DNA from: Microvirga flavescens
Lineage (GTDB): Bacteria; Pseudomonadota; Alphaproteobacteria; Rhizobiales; Beijerinckiaceae
Length of the DNA: 64,000 nt
NCBI RefSeq assembly: GCF_003290125.1
Contig: NZ_QMKH01000006.1
Coordinates: 1 to 64,000 of the forward strand
Reading direction: 5' to 3'
Below are positions 19,402 to 30,091 of the stretch, one piece after another (the stretch's first letter is position 1; every line of letters begins with the position of its first letter). Made by a program: the position numbers and the translations under genes. The notes beneath the pieces are model-generated. The model saw only the letters and a list, made by a program, of their open reading frames with translations. It made no database searches and was not told the origin of the DNA.

Positions 19402-20703
19402 ATGAGACAGAACGGTTCAGGAAAAAACGGATCTCGGGGCGGACGCGCCTCCGCGCGGCAGGGGTTCCGGTCGAAGGAAGACAGGCCCGAGCGGAAGAAG
19501 GCGCCTGCAAAGCCGCGCGCCGCCAAGGAAAGCTTTGCCAAGGGCTCCCCTACCAAGGGTTCCCCGGCCCCGGGGGCTCCCAAGGGCTCCCTCCCCAAGA
19601 GTTCCGCCCCTGCGCGGCCCGCGACCTTGCGCGACAGGCCGCGCACGGAGGTCGCGCCGAAGCCGACGCGTGCCCAGGTCAAGGCTGAGGCGCAGGAGAC
19701 GCTGGCGACCGGCGTACAGACCCTCGTGGTCGTGTCGGACGAGGCGGATATGCGGGTCGACCGCTTCCTCGTCGCGCGCTTTCCGCAGCTTGCCTTCACT
19801 CATATCCAGCGCATCGTCCGCAAGGGTGAATTGCGGATCGACGGCAAACGCGCCAAGCCCAACGATCGGCTTCAGCCTGGCCAGAAGGTTCGCGTTCCGC
19901 CGTTGAAACTGGAACCGGCGAAGCTCGTCGCGCGCTCGACGGTCAAGGACCAGAGCGACCGGGAGTTTCTCAAGTCCATCACGCTCTATGAGGACAAGGA
20001 CGTTCTCGTCATCAACAAGCCGATGGGGCTTGCGGTGCAGGGCGGCTCGGGCACCACGCGCCATGTGGACGGACTGCTTGAGTGCATGCGCGATGCGGAA
20101 GGGCAGAAGCCGCGCCTCGTGCACCGGCTCGACAAGGACACGGCGGGCTGCCTCGTCATCGCCAAGACGCGCTTTGCCGCGTCTACGCTCGCCAAGTCCT
20201 TCCGCTCGCGCACGACGCGCAAGATCTATTGGGCGCTCGTCGCCGGCGTGCCGCGCGTGCGGCAGGGGCGCATCTCGACCTATCTCGCCAAGGAAGAAGG
20301 CGGGGAGGGCGATTCCCGCATGAAGGTGGCGCGCCACGGGGATGAGGGGGCAAGCCACGCGCTGACCTACTACGCCATCGTCGACACGGCGGCGCACAAG
20401 CTCGCCTGGCTGTCGCTGAAGCCGGTGACCGGGCGCACGCACCAACTGCGCGCCCACACAGCGCATATCGGCCACCCTATCGTCGGCGATCCGAAATATT
20501 TCGACATCGAGAATTGGGAACTGCCCGGCGGCATCCAGAACAAGCTGCACCTTCTGGCGCGCCGCATCGTGATCGCACATCCGCGCACGGGCAAGCCCAT
20601 CGACATCACCGCACCGCTGCCGCCGCACATGCAGCAGAGCTTCAATCTGCTCGGCTTCGACGCCTCGCAATACGACCCGATCATCGACTCGCCCGAAGAT
20701 TGA
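19402..20703 (+). CDS. RluA/RluC-family 23S rRNA pseudouridine synthase
   Basis: A 433-residue protein. Residues 1-100 are a low-complexity, basic Lys/Pro/Ser/Gly tail with repeated KGSP-type units. An S4 RNA-binding domain follows (MRVDRFLVARFPQLAFTHIQ), then the catalytic domain with HRLDKDTAGCLV, catalytic Asp at residue 244, and PVTGRTHQLRAH. The closest match by layout is RluC (positions 955/2504/2580), but this is inferred. First of four tightly spaced genes ending with ATP12. Confidence 0.9.
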   Translation: MRQNGSGKNGSRGGRASARQGFRSKEDRPERKKAPAKPRAAKESFAKGSPTKGSPAPGAPKGSLPKSSAPARPATLRDRPRTEVAPKPTRAQVKAEAQETLATGVQTLVVVSDEADMRVDRFLVARFPQLAFTHIQRIVRKGELRIDGKRAKPNDRLQPGQKVRVPPLKLEPAKLVARSTVKDQSDREFLKSITLYEDKDVLVINKPMGLAVQGGSGTTRHVDGLLECMRDAEGQKPRLVHRLDKDTAGCLVIAKTRFAASTLAKSFRSRTTRKIYWALVAGVPRVRQGRISTYLAKEEGGEGDSRMKVARHGDEGASHALTYYAIVDTAAHKLAWLSLKPVTGRTHQLRAHTAHIGHPIVGDPKYFDIENWELPGGIQNKLHLLARRIVIAHPRTGKPIDITAPLPPHMQQSFNLLGFDASQYDPIIDSPED

Positions 20704-20706
20704 CCC

Positions 20707-21312
20707 ATGCTCAAGATCGAACCCGTCACGCTCGCCAATGATCGCCTGATCCTGAAACCCATGACGCTGGCGGACGTCCCCGCCCTCGCAGAGGCGGTGC
20801 AGGACGGGTCGTTGTGGGAGAAGAAGACCACCATCACGCCGCCGCCGGGAGGCATGGAGGCGTTCGTGATGAAGGCGCTCGACCTGCAGACGGCAGGTAG
20901 CGCACTTCCCTTCGTGATCGTGGCGCGTGAGGCGGACAAGGTCGTCGGCTCCACGCGCTACATGAATATCGACGCGGTGAACCATCGCGTTGAAATCGGC
21001 ACGACCTGGGTCTCGAAATCCTGGCAGCGCAGCTTCGTCAACACGAACGCGAAGTACCTGCTGCTGCGCCACGCCTTCGAAGTTCTCGGCTGCAATGTGG
21101 TGGAACTGCGCACGCACCGCCTCAACGATCAATCACGCGCCGCCATAGAACGCCTTGGCGCGAAGCTCGATGGCATCCTGCGCTCCCACATGATCATGCC
21201 CGACGGGCACATTCGCGACACGGCGGTCTACAGCATTCTCAAAGAGGAGTGGCCCGAGGTGAAGGCGGGGCTTGAGGCGCGGTTGGCGGCCTATGCTGCG
21301 GCTGCTCGATGA
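20707..21312 (+). CDS. GNAT acetyltransferase, RimJ/RimL-like
   Basis: A 201-residue GNAT protein. NDRLILKPMTLADVPALAEA at the N terminus and VEIGTTWVSKSWQRSFVNTN in the core, then LRTHRLNDQSRAAIERLGAK, are typical of the RimL-type subgroup that acetylates N termini or small amines; the real substrate is not known. It starts three bases after the pseudouridine synthase stop and overlaps the HAD gene by ATGA. Confidence 0.85.
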   Translation: MLKIEPVTLANDRLILKPMTLADVPALAEAVQDGSLWEKKTTITPPPGGMEAFVMKALDLQTAGSALPFVIVAREADKVVGSTRYMNIDAVNHRVEIGTTWVSKSWQRSFVNTNAKYLLLRHAFEVLGCNVVELRTHRLNDQSRAAIERLGAKLDGILRSHMIMPDGHIRDTAVYSILKEEWPEVKAGLEARLAAYAAAAR

Positions 21313-22007
21313 AGCTCGTTCTCTTCGATCTCGACGGCACGCTGGTCGATAGCCAGAACATCATCGTCGCGTCGCAGCACGCCGCTTTCACGGCTTTCGG
21401 CATCGCGCCTCCGAGCCGCGACCGAGCCTTGTCCGTCGTCGGCCTGTCCCTGCCGAAGCTTTTTGAGACTCTGGCAGGCCCCGATGCGCCGATTGACGGA
21501 TTGGTCGCGGCCTACAAGGACGCTTTCGGAGTCTTGCGGGCGGATCCCACCAACAGCGAACCGTTGTTCCCCGGCGTTGAGGAGACCCTTGAAGCCTTGC
21601 AGGTGCGGGATGACGTGCTCCTCGGCATCGCCACCGGCAAGAGTCGCCGCGGCGTGGCGTATTTCCTCGAGCGGCATGGCTGGGAGCGCACGTTCTCGAC
21701 CATCCAGACCGCCGATGACGCGCCTTCGAAGCCACATCCGGCGATGATCCATCAGGCAATGGCGGAGGTCGGCATCGAGGCGGCGGATACGACGATGATC
21801 GGGGATTCCAGCTTCGACATGGCGATGGCCTGCGCGGCGGGCGTCCATTCCATTGGCGTCTCCTGGGGCTTCCAGCCCGTCTCGGCTTTGCAGGAGGCCG
21901 GCGCGGGCATGATCGTCGATTCTTATGCGGAGCTGAGGCCCGCCCTGAACAAAATTCTCGGGTTCCCCTCGCATCTCGCGACAGAGCGCCTATCTGCGAC
22001 CCCATGA
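21309..22007 (+). CDS. HAD-IA family phosphatase (phosphoglycolate phosphatase-like)
   Basis: A 232-residue haloacid dehalogenase-type hydrolase. DLDGTLVDSQN (residues 6-16) carries the nucleophile Asp and acid/base Asp; LLGIATGKSRRGV is motif II, KPHPAMI motif III, and TTMIGDSSFDMAMACAAG motif IV. An alpha-helical C1-type cap lies between motif I and II. Similar proteins remove phosphate from phosphoglycolate or nucleotides. Overlaps both neighbours by four bases, so it is part of a coupled operon. Confidence 0.9.
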   Translation: MKLVLFDLDGTLVDSQNIIVASQHAAFTAFGIAPPSRDRALSVVGLSLPKLFETLAGPDAPIDGLVAAYKDAFGVLRADPTNSEPLFPGVEETLEALQVRDDVLLGIATGKSRRGVAYFLERHGWERTFSTIQTADDAPSKPHPAMIHQAMAEVGIEAADTTMIGDSSFDMAMACAAGVHSIGVSWGFQPVSALQEAGAGMIVDSYAELRPALNKILGFPSHLATERLSATP

Positions 22008-22783
22008 ACGATACACAAGACTGGTTTCCCTCGGCGCAGGAGCCGAACCCCATGCGCGCCGCCCAGACGGGTATGAAGCCGAGCTTGCCCAAGCGCTTCT
22101 ACAAGCAGGCGGACGTGACGGAGAAGGACGGCGCTTTTCTCCTGACGCTGGATGGCCGCACCGCCCGCACGCCCGGCCGGCAGCCGCTCGCCGTGCCCGC
22201 GCGACCGCTGGCCGAGGCCCTGGCCCGGGAATGGGCCGGGCAGGGGGATGAGATCGATCCCGGCACGATGCCGCTCACGCGGATCGTCAATTCCGCCATC
22301 GACGGTGTCGCCGCACGGCAGGCCGAGGTTGTGGACGACCTCGTTCGCTATGCCGGTTCAGATCTCATCTGCTACAGGGCGGGCGATCCGGAGCGCCTCG
22401 CGGAGGCGCAGGCCGAAGCCTGGGACCCCATTCTGGCCTGGGTCCAGAGCACCCACGGTGCCCGGTTCGCCCTCTCGCAAGGCGTGACGCACGTCACACA
22501 ATCTGACGAAACGCTTCAGGCGATCCGCGCCGCTGTGGAAGAGATCACATCACCCTTCGCCATCGCGGCCCTGCACGTCATGACGACGCTGTCAGGCTCT
22601 GTTCTGATTACGCTGGCCCACGCCGCGGGCGAGATCGATGCCGGGAAGGCCTGGGAGGCCGCCCATGTGGACGAGCGCTTTCAGGAGCGCATCTGGGGTG
22701 AGGATTACGAGGCGATGGAACGGCGCAAGCTGCGCGAGGCGGATTTCAGGGCTGCCTCGCAGGTCTATCACCTGGCGCGATAG
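22004..22783 (+). CDS. ATP12-family F1-ATPase assembly chaperone
   Basis: A 259-residue ATP12 protein. KRFYKQADVTEKDGAFLLTL, DGRTARTPGRQPLAVPARPL and the DPGTMPLTRIVNSAIDGVA block are family markers; the C-terminal half holds SGSVLITLAHAAGEID and the WGEDYEAMERRKLREADFRA ending. In mitochondria ATP12 binds the F1 alpha subunit before assembly; alphaproteobacteria keep the gene. Starts in an ATGA overlap with the HAD gene and ends the operon. Confidence 0.93.
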   Translation: MNDTQDWFPSAQEPNPMRAAQTGMKPSLPKRFYKQADVTEKDGAFLLTLDGRTARTPGRQPLAVPARPLAEALAREWAGQGDEIDPGTMPLTRIVNSAIDGVAARQAEVVDDLVRYAGSDLICYRAGDPERLAEAQAEAWDPILAWVQSTHGARFALSQGVTHVTQSDETLQAIRAAVEEITSPFAIAALHVMTTLSGSVLITLAHAAGEIDAGKAWEAAHVDERFQERIWGEDYEAMERRKLREADFRAASQVYHLAR

Positions 22784-22891
22784 AGAGCCGTCTGCGCGGA
22801 AAGGCGGGCTGCCCTGCTATAGTGGGATTTCTGAGGGCGATTGTGTGTGTTAAGCCGGGGCACATTCGTCCCGTGGTGCTGGAAAATCCTC

Positions 22892-24424
<1,533 letters not shown>

Positions 24425-24432
24425 GAGGGAGC

Positions 24433-24858
24433 TTGAACCTAGGGTCTTTAATGCGCTCGGGCTTGCCCTGCTCAGTGGCAGGCGCCCTTCTCATTGCCCT
24501 GGGCTCCTTAGGCGCTGTCGACGCTGAAACGATCTCGATTGATGGAGGGGACTATAATTTTGAGAGACTCTCTATAGAAGAGGTCGCTCATAGGATCCCC
24601 TCCTTCAATCGAGACATGGAGACCCGGAAGATTCCGGGCCGGATCGTGCAGTGCATTTCCGGACTGGATCTCCCGGTCGGCACGGGCAATCACAGCGTCG
24701 GTTCCTATTGCCTCCTGCAGACAGAAAAAGGACTGTTTCCCGTTCAGGTCTGTAGTGACGACTTAGTAGGGCATTTCGCGCTTGAGGCCGTCGATTTGAT
24801 TGCGGCGAGCACGACAAACCTGGCCAGTTTCATCCGTAAAAACTGCTACGGAGGATGA
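24433..24858 (+). CDS. Small secreted cysteine-containing protein, unknown
   Basis: A 141-residue protein, not recognised. It has a signal peptide (SVAGALLIALGSLGAVDA) and four mature-part cysteines (in VQCIS, SYCLL, VCSDD, KNCYG), which suggests disulfides in the periplasm. A TTG at 24433 lies four bases after AGGAGGGA and is taken as start; the ATG at 24451 is an alternative. GC content falls to about 47 percent in 24541-24600, clearly below the flanking carboxylase gene, so recent acquisition is possible. Confidence 0.6.
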   Translation: MNLGSLMRSGLPCSVAGALLIALGSLGAVDAETISIDGGDYNFERLSIEEVAHRIPSFNRDMETRKIPGRIVQCISGLDLPVGTGNHSVGSYCLLQTEKGLFPVQVCSDDLVGHFALEAVDLIAASTTNLASFIRKNCYGG

Positions 24859-24859
24859 G

Positions 24860-25471
24860 TTACGTTCTGGCGATCCACGTAGCTGCGAGCGTGACATCCT
24901 GCTGTGAAAGTCCATGGCCTGTAGGCAGGCTTATATGCTCAACCTCAGCCTTGGACGTCGATAGGGATGTAGCCAGCCGCGCCGCATTCTCCGCCGGAAT
25001 GATCGGGTCCATTGAGCCAGACAGGATCAGTATGCGCTTGCCTGTCAGGTCGAAGGCCGGAGCCTCCTTCAGCGGCACCATCGCGCGCAGCAGCACCGCG
25101 CCTGCCAGTGCCTCCGGGCGCAGCATCAGCATGGCGGCGGCGATGTTCGCGCCGTTGGAGAAGCCGAGGGCGATAGGCGCTTCGATGCCGTAGGCCTCCC
25201 GGGCCTCAGTGACGAAGTCCGCGAGTTCATGCGCGCGCTGCTTCACGTCCGCTTCGTCGAAAACGCCTTCCGCCAGCCTGCGGAAGAAGCGCGGCATGCC
25301 GTTCTCCAGCACCTTGCCGCGCGGCGAGAGCAGGGCGGCTCCTGGCGCGACGGTCTGGCCGAGGGGAATGAGGTCGTTCTCATCCCCGCCCGTGCCGTGC
25401 AGCAGCAGAAGCGGCGCGCGGCCCGGCGCTGAGGCGGGGATGAAACGGTGCGTGTAGGACAAGGTTGCCAT
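24860..25471 (-). CDS. Alpha/beta hydrolase, phospholipase/carboxylesterase family (MhqD-like)
   Basis: A 203-residue serine hydrolase. LLLLHGTGGDENDLIPLGQT is the oxyanion region, GFSNGANIAAAML holds the nucleophile Ser, SGSMDPIIPAENA the acid, and LPTGHGLSQQD the His. It lies 12 bp downstream of a ring-cleaving dioxygenase gene on the same strand. The same pairing occurs in Bacillus (mhqD with mhqO), where both respond to quinones, so a role in quinone or hydroquinone detoxification is inferred. Confidence 0.88.
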   Translation of the reverse strand: MATLSYTHRFIPASAPGRAPLLLLHGTGGDENDLIPLGQTVAPGAALLSPRGKVLENGMPRFFRRLAEGVFDEADVKQRAHELADFVTEAREAYGIEAPIALGFSNGANIAAAMLMLRPEALAGAVLLRAMVPLKEAPAFDLTGKRILILSGSMDPIIPAENAARLATSLSTSKAEVEHISLPTGHGLSQQDVTLAATWIART

Positions 25472-25483
25472 AGCGGATAACTC

Positions 25484-26416
25484 TCAAGCCAATGCGGGCA
25501 GAACAGGTTCGATCTCGCGCCGACGCGGTTCGAGGAACGAGGGAAGTTTGAGGGCGGTGCCGAGCGCCTCTTCGCTTTCGTCAATCGCGAAGCCCGGAAT
25601 GTCGGTGGCGATCTCGAACAGAACGCCGCCGGGTTCGCGGAAATAGACGGAGCGGAAGTAGTTACGGTCCCGCTGCTCGGTGGTAGCGATGCCGTGCCTC
25701 TCGGCAAGCTTCTTCACCATCGCCGCCTCCGCCGCGTCATCGGCTGCGCGGAAGGCGATGTGATGGATCGAGCCGCCGCCGAGCCGTCCCGGCAGGAAGC
25801 CGCCCGCTTCGCGCAGGTCCACCGTTCCGCCCGTCGACGCATCGGTCTGGTAGCGGACGAGGGAGCCTTCGCGGGCGATCTCCCTGAAGCCTAAGACGTC
25901 CGTGAGGATCGCACCCGTCGGGCCCGCCTCAGGCACGAGAAGGGTGACGCCAAAGAAGCCGCGGATCGCGTGCTCAGCCGGAACTTCGCCCGCCTCCCAG
26001 GAGGCCGGCTCGCCCTCGATGCCCGGAATGCCGACAAGGGCGAGGCTCGTGCCGTCCGGATCCTTGAAGGTCAGGACGCTCTGGCCGAAACGCTTTTCGG
26101 GCGTGCCATGCTCGATACCCTTTTCGAGGAGACGATGCGCCCAGTAGCCGATGGAGGCTTCCGGCACGCGGAAGGCGGTTTCCTGTGTCGAGCCGATGCC
26201 CGCGCGTCCCGGCGCCACATGCTCCCAAGGGAAGAAGGTCAGGATGGTGCCCGGCGCGCCGGAACGGTCGCCGTAATAGAAATGATAGGTCGTCGGATCG
26301 TCGAAGTTGACGGTCTTCTTGACGAGCCGCAGGCCGAGCGTCTGCGTGTAGAACGCGATGTTGCGGCGCGCGGGGCCGGCGATGCCCGTGATGTGGTGGA
26401 TTCCGTTGGTCGCCAT
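25484..26416 (-). CDS. Ring-cleaving dioxygenase, VOC superfamily (MhqO-like)
   Basis: A 310-residue protein with two vicinal-oxygen-chelate modules: GIHHITGIAGPARRNIAFYT (residues about 4-23) and the second with SIHHIAFRAADDAAEAAMV (about 205-223), followed by REPGGVLFEIATDIPGFAID. Metal ligand pattern His/His/Glu is present. ATG 26416 follows GGGAGAACAGGTC; a 31-codon extension is less likely. Probably cleaves hydroquinone-type rings; expressed with the downstream esterase. Confidence 0.88.
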   Translation of the reverse strand: MATNGIHHITGIAGPARRNIAFYTQTLGLRLVKKTVNFDDPTTYHFYYGDRSGAPGTILTFFPWEHVAPGRAGIGSTQETAFRVPEASIGYWAHRLLEKGIEHGTPEKRFGQSVLTFKDPDGTSLALVGIPGIEGEPASWEAGEVPAEHAIRGFFGVTLLVPEAGPTGAILTDVLGFREIAREGSLVRYQTDASTGGTVDLREAGGFLPGRLGGGSIHHIAFRAADDAAEAAMVKKLAERHGIATTEQRDRNYFRSVYFREPGGVLFEIATDIPGFAIDESEEALGTALKLPSFLEPRRREIEPVLPALA

Positions 26417-26706
26417 GACCTGTTCTCCCTTTGTGTAAGCCATTGTCTGGCAGATAAGCGCAGGGCGGGCGAGACGTAGGCTGGAAAGGGTGTGTTTGCG
26501 CGAACGCAAGGTGTCTCGCGATGGTCGCCGCTAAAGCTTGCCGATATGCGGAAAGGTTTCGGCAACCAAAGACACTCAACATTGCTTAACCTGAACGGCG
26601 ATTCAGAATTTGCCATTAACTTTTTGGGCTCCTCCCGCGTGTGAAGGTTTCTCCCACGCAAGAGAAAGACCGGGCTTTTGAAAAAGGCCGGGGAGGGCTG
26701 GGTTAA

Positions 26707-27120
26707 ATGATCAGGCAAGAGCTTCGGGACTTCGTTGAAGACGTGACCGGACAGGGCTTCATCTCGCCGGATCATGTGCAGTCTCTGCGGACCTGCGTGC
26801 TCGGAAGCGGCGTTGCGAGCCGCCGCGAGATCGAGGCTCTTCTTCTGCTGCACCGCACCATCGAAGCCCATGAAAGCTGGTGCGAGACGCTGAGCGCGCT
26901 CGTCGTCGATTTCGTGGTCTGGCGCTCCGGCGCCAAGGGCGTGGTGACGAATGAGGATGCCATGTGGCTGACCACCACCCTCGAAGTCAGCGGCCATTCC
27001 CCCGTGGCCATGATCATCGCCTACGGCATTCTCGACCAGGCGAGCCATGTGGACGCGGCCCTGCTCGACTTCATCATGCGGGGGCGTCAGCAGGCGCGGG
27101 CGCAGAGCCTTGCCGCATGA
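26707..27120 (+). CDS. Conserved hypothetical protein
   Basis: A 137-residue cytoplasmic protein of no recognised family. No signal peptide or membrane segment. The sequence is regular and mostly helical (REIEALLLLHRTIEAHESWC; SHVDAALLDFIMRGRQQARA), with a Trp-rich centre (VVWRSGAKGVVTNEDAMWLT). GGGAGGGCTGGGTTAA precedes the ATG. It stands between the divergent dioxygenase gene and pccA, 103 bp before the latter. Codon use is normal for the region, which argues for a real gene. Confidence 0.7.
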   Translation: MIRQELRDFVEDVTGQGFISPDHVQSLRTCVLGSGVASRREIEALLLLHRTIEAHESWCETLSALVVDFVVWRSGAKGVVTNEDAMWLTTTLEVSGHSPVAMIIAYGILDQASHVDAALLDFIMRGRQQARAQSLAA

Positions 27121-27223
27121 GCGGGCCTGTTAAGCGAATTGCCTAGGGGGTTTTGCTTCCCGAACGTGCCGAGGTGAAGTAACGAAGAGGGACTTCATTT
27201 CGACCTGTCGCGTTCGAGGGCTC

Positions 27224-29224
27224 ATGTTCGAGAAGATTTTGATCGCCAATCGAGGCGAGATCGCGTGCCGCGTCATCAAGACCGCGCGGCTGATGGGTAT
27301 CAAGACGGTCGCCGTTTATTCCGATGCGGACCGCGATGCGCTCCATGTGGCGATGGCGGACGAGGCCGTGCATATCGGCCCGGCACCCGCCGCCGAGTCC
27401 TATCTGATCATCGACAAGATCATCGACGCCTGCAAGAAAACCGGCGCTCAGGCGGTGCATCCGGGTTACGGCTTCCTCTCCGAGCGTGAGGCTTTTCCGA
27501 AGGCGCTGGCCGCGGCGGGGATCGTCTTCATCGGTCCCAATCCCGGCGCGATTGCCGCGATGGGCGACAAGATCGAGTCCAAGAAGGCGGCAGCCGCCGC
27601 CAAGGTCTCGACGGTGCCGGGGTATCTCGGCGTGATCGAAGGGCCGGAGCAGGCCGTCATCATCGCCAACGAGATCGGCTATCCGGTGATGATCAAGGCT
27701 TCCGCCGGAGGTGGCGGCAAGGGCATGCGCATCGCTTATTCCGCCGATGAGGTCGCGGAAGGTTTCGCCCGCGCAAAGTCGGAGGCGGCGTCCTCCTTCG
27801 GAGACGACCGCGTCTTCATCGAGAAGTTCATCACCGATCCGCGCCACATCGAGATTCAGGTGCTCGGCGACAAGCACGGCAACGTGATCTATCTCGGCGA
27901 GCGCGAATGCTCGATCCAGCGCCGCAACCAAAAGGTCATCGAGGAAGCGCCGTCACCGCTGCTCGACGAGGCGACCCGCAAGCTCATGGGCGAGCAGGCC
28001 GTCGCGCTGGCGAAGGCTGTGGGCTACGACAGCGCCGGCACGGTGGAGTTCGTGGCGGGACAGGACAAGTCCTTCTACTTCCTCGAAATGAATACCCGCT
28101 TGCAGGTGGAGCATCCGGTGACGGAGATGATCACCGGCATCGACCTCGTGGAGCAGATGATCCGCGTCGCGGCGGGCGAGAAGCTCAAGCTCACTCAGGC
28201 CGACGTGAAGCTCAACGGCTGGGCGGTGGAAAGCCGCATCTACGCCGAAGACCCGGTGCGCAACTTCCTGCCCTCGACCGGCCGCCTCGTCACCTACCGC
28301 CCGCCGGAGGAGGACGAGAGCGACGGCGTCACCGTGCGCAATGACACGGGTGTCTATGAAGGCGGCGAGATCTCGATCTACTACGATCCGATGATCGCCA
28401 AGCTCGTGACCCATGCGCCGACCCGCCAGGAGGCCATCGAGGCGCAGGCGACGGCGCTCGATGCCTTCGCCATCGACGGCATCCGCCACAACATTCCCTT
28501 CCTCTCCGCGCTGATGCAGCACCGCCGCTGGCAGGGCGGCAAGCTCTCCACCGGCTTCATCGCCGAGGAATTTCCGGAGGGCTTCAAGATCCCCGCACCG
28601 ACGGGCGAGATCGCGCGCCGCATGGTCGCCGTCGCGGCGGCCATCGACCACCTGCAGAACGAGCGCAAGCGCCACATCTCGGGCCAGATGCGCCCGATTT
28701 CCTCCGTGCAGTTCGACCGCAACCGCGTCGTGATGCTCGGCAAGGAGCGCTACGAGGTGCTGGTGGAGGACGTGGAAGGCGGCATCGCCATCGTGATCGA
28801 TGGGGAGGCCTGGCCGATCATCTCCGGCTGGCATCCGGGCGAACCGGTCTGGACCGGGGCCGTGGGTGGGCAGGACGTCGCGATGCAGGTGCGTCCGCTT
28901 CTCAACGGCTTCACGCTGGCCCATGCGGGCACGTCCGCCGAGGTGCGGGTCTATACCCGCCGCGAGGCGGATCTCGCCGCCCTGATGCCGGAGAAGGTCG
29001 TCGCCGATACCGGCAAGGTGCTGCTCTGCCCGATGCCCGGCCTCGTGAAGGCGATCAATGTCAAGCAGGGGCAGGAGATCAAGGCGGGCGAGCCGCTCTG
29101 CATGGTCGAGGCCATGAAGATGGAGAACGTGCTGCGCGCCGAGCGCGACGGTGTCGTTTCCAAGATCCTCGCCAAGGAGGGCGACAGCCTCGCCGTCGAT
29201 GCGGTGATCATGGAATTCGCTTAA
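27224..29224 (+). CDS. pccA: Propionyl-CoA carboxylase alpha (biotin-containing) subunit
   Basis: A 666-residue biotin carboxylase plus carrier protein. The biotin carboxylase part (1 to about 450) holds FEKILIANRGEIACRVIKTA, the ATP-grasp loop ASAGGGGKGMR, and EMNTRLQVEHPVTEMITGID. A middle region (about 460-585) is the subunit-binding domain typical of propionyl-CoA carboxylases. The biotinyl Lys is residue 632 in EAMKMEN, 35 residues from the end as usual. Pairs with pccB upstream. Confidence 0.94.
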   Translation: MFEKILIANRGEIACRVIKTARLMGIKTVAVYSDADRDALHVAMADEAVHIGPAPAAESYLIIDKIIDACKKTGAQAVHPGYGFLSEREAFPKALAAAGIVFIGPNPGAIAAMGDKIESKKAAAAAKVSTVPGYLGVIEGPEQAVIIANEIGYPVMIKASAGGGGKGMRIAYSADEVAEGFARAKSEAASSFGDDRVFIEKFITDPRHIEIQVLGDKHGNVIYLGERECSIQRRNQKVIEEAPSPLLDEATRKLMGEQAVALAKAVGYDSAGTVEFVAGQDKSFYFLEMNTRLQVEHPVTEMITGIDLVEQMIRVAAGEKLKLTQADVKLNGWAVESRIYAEDPVRNFLPSTGRLVTYRPPEEDESDGVTVRNDTGVYEGGEISIYYDPMIAKLVTHAPTRQEAIEAQATALDAFAIDGIRHNIPFLSALMQHRRWQGGKLSTGFIAEEFPEGFKIPAPTGEIARRMVAVAAAIDHLQNERKRHISGQMRPISSVQFDRNRVVMLGKERYEVLVEDVEGGIAIVIDGEAWPIISGWHPGEPVWTGAVGGQDVAMQVRPLLNGFTLAHAGTSAEVRVYTRREADLAALMPEKVVADTGKVLLCPMPGLVKAINVKQGQEIKAGEPLCMVEAMKMENVLRAERDGVVSKILAKEGDSLAVDAVIMEFA

Positions 29225-29231
29225 AAGTCCG

Positions 29232-29747
29232 ATGCCGCTCTACTTCGCCTACGGCTCCAACATGGATGTTGCCGCGATGGCCCAGCGCTGCCCGGCCTCG
29301 AAGGTCATCGGCACCGCGCGGCTGATGCGGCATCGATTCTTCATCTCCACTGACGGCTACGCATCCGTCATGCGCGATCCGAGCCGAACGGTGTGGGGGC
29401 TCCGGTGGGATCTCGCACTCGCCGATGTGCGCGCGCTCGACCGCTACGAGGATCTCGCCAGCGGGCTCTACAGCAAGATCGAGCAGCCGGTGGTGAGCGA
29501 ACGCGGCGCGCGGCGGGCGATCATCTATATCGGCCGAAGCGTGAAACCGGGGACGCCGAAGCCTGGTTACATGGAAGGCGTCATGGCGGCGGCGCGGGAG
29601 GTGGGACTGCCGGAGGATTACCTGCGCAGCCTCGAACCGTGGCTCCCCAAAACGCCCTCCAGCGCGCCTGCCAAGCAGGAGCAGCCTCGGATTCGCCCGC
29701 TTTGGAGCGCTCCCTCAAGCTCGGTTGGAAAGCCGAAGGGATCCTGA
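29232..29747 (+). CDS. Gamma-glutamylcyclotransferase-like protein
   Basis: A 171-residue protein of the AIG2/GGCT fold: YFAYGSNMDVAAMAQRCP at the N terminus binds substrate, and the acidic residue in LDRYEDLASGLYSK is the probable catalytic Glu. It may act on gamma-glutamyl amines or peptides to release 5-oxoproline. The C-terminal 30 residues are low-complexity Pro/Ser/Lys. Starts seven bases after pccA and two bases before the acylphosphatase gene. Confidence 0.85.
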   Translation: MPLYFAYGSNMDVAAMAQRCPASKVIGTARLMRHRFFISTDGYASVMRDPSRTVWGLRWDLALADVRALDRYEDLASGLYSKIEQPVVSERGARRAIIYIGRSVKPGTPKPGYMEGVMAAAREVGLPEDYLRSLEPWLPKTPSSAPAKQEQPRIRPLWSAPSSSVGKPKGS

Positions 29748-29749
29748 GC

Positions 29750-30031
29750 ATGACCCGCACTGTCCGTGCTGTCGTTCATGGCCGCGTTCAGGGTGTGGGA
29801 TACCGCGCCTGGACGCACCATCAGGCCGAATTGAGAGGTCTCAAGGGCTGGGTACGCAACCGCCGCGACGGAACGGTGGAGGCAGTCTTCTCCGGCCCTG
29901 ACGATGTGGTGGGCGCGATGCTCGAAGTCTGCCGCGAGGGGCCGCGCAGCTCGGCGGTCGAGCATGTCGAAACTGGCCCTGCTGAGACTGACGGCTTGTC
30001 TGACGCGTTCGAGGTGCGCGCAACCGTCTGA
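29750..30031 (+). CDS. Acylphosphatase
   Basis: A 93-residue acylphosphatase. VHGRVQGVGYRAWTHHQAEL contains the phosphate-binding loop and catalytic Arg; GWVRNRRDGTVEAVFSGP holds the catalytic Asn. ATG 29750 follows the upstream stop after two bases; longer frames from 29393 lie in another reading of the cyclotransferase gene. Hydrolyses carboxyl-phosphate bonds such as acetyl phosphate. Confidence 0.93.
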   Translation: MTRTVRAVVHGRVQGVGYRAWTHHQAELRGLKGWVRNRRDGTVEAVFSGPDDVVGAMLEVCREGPRSSAVEHVETGPAETDGLSDAFEVRATV

Positions 30032-30091
30032 CGCGATTGAGGGCCTTCCCAAAACCCGGCATGATGCACGGCGACTCAACTGGAGGCGCTT

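Noticed and set aside
19417..21132. 571-residue minus-strand open frame
   Set aside because: Antisense to the pseudouridine synthase and GNAT genes; no family features.
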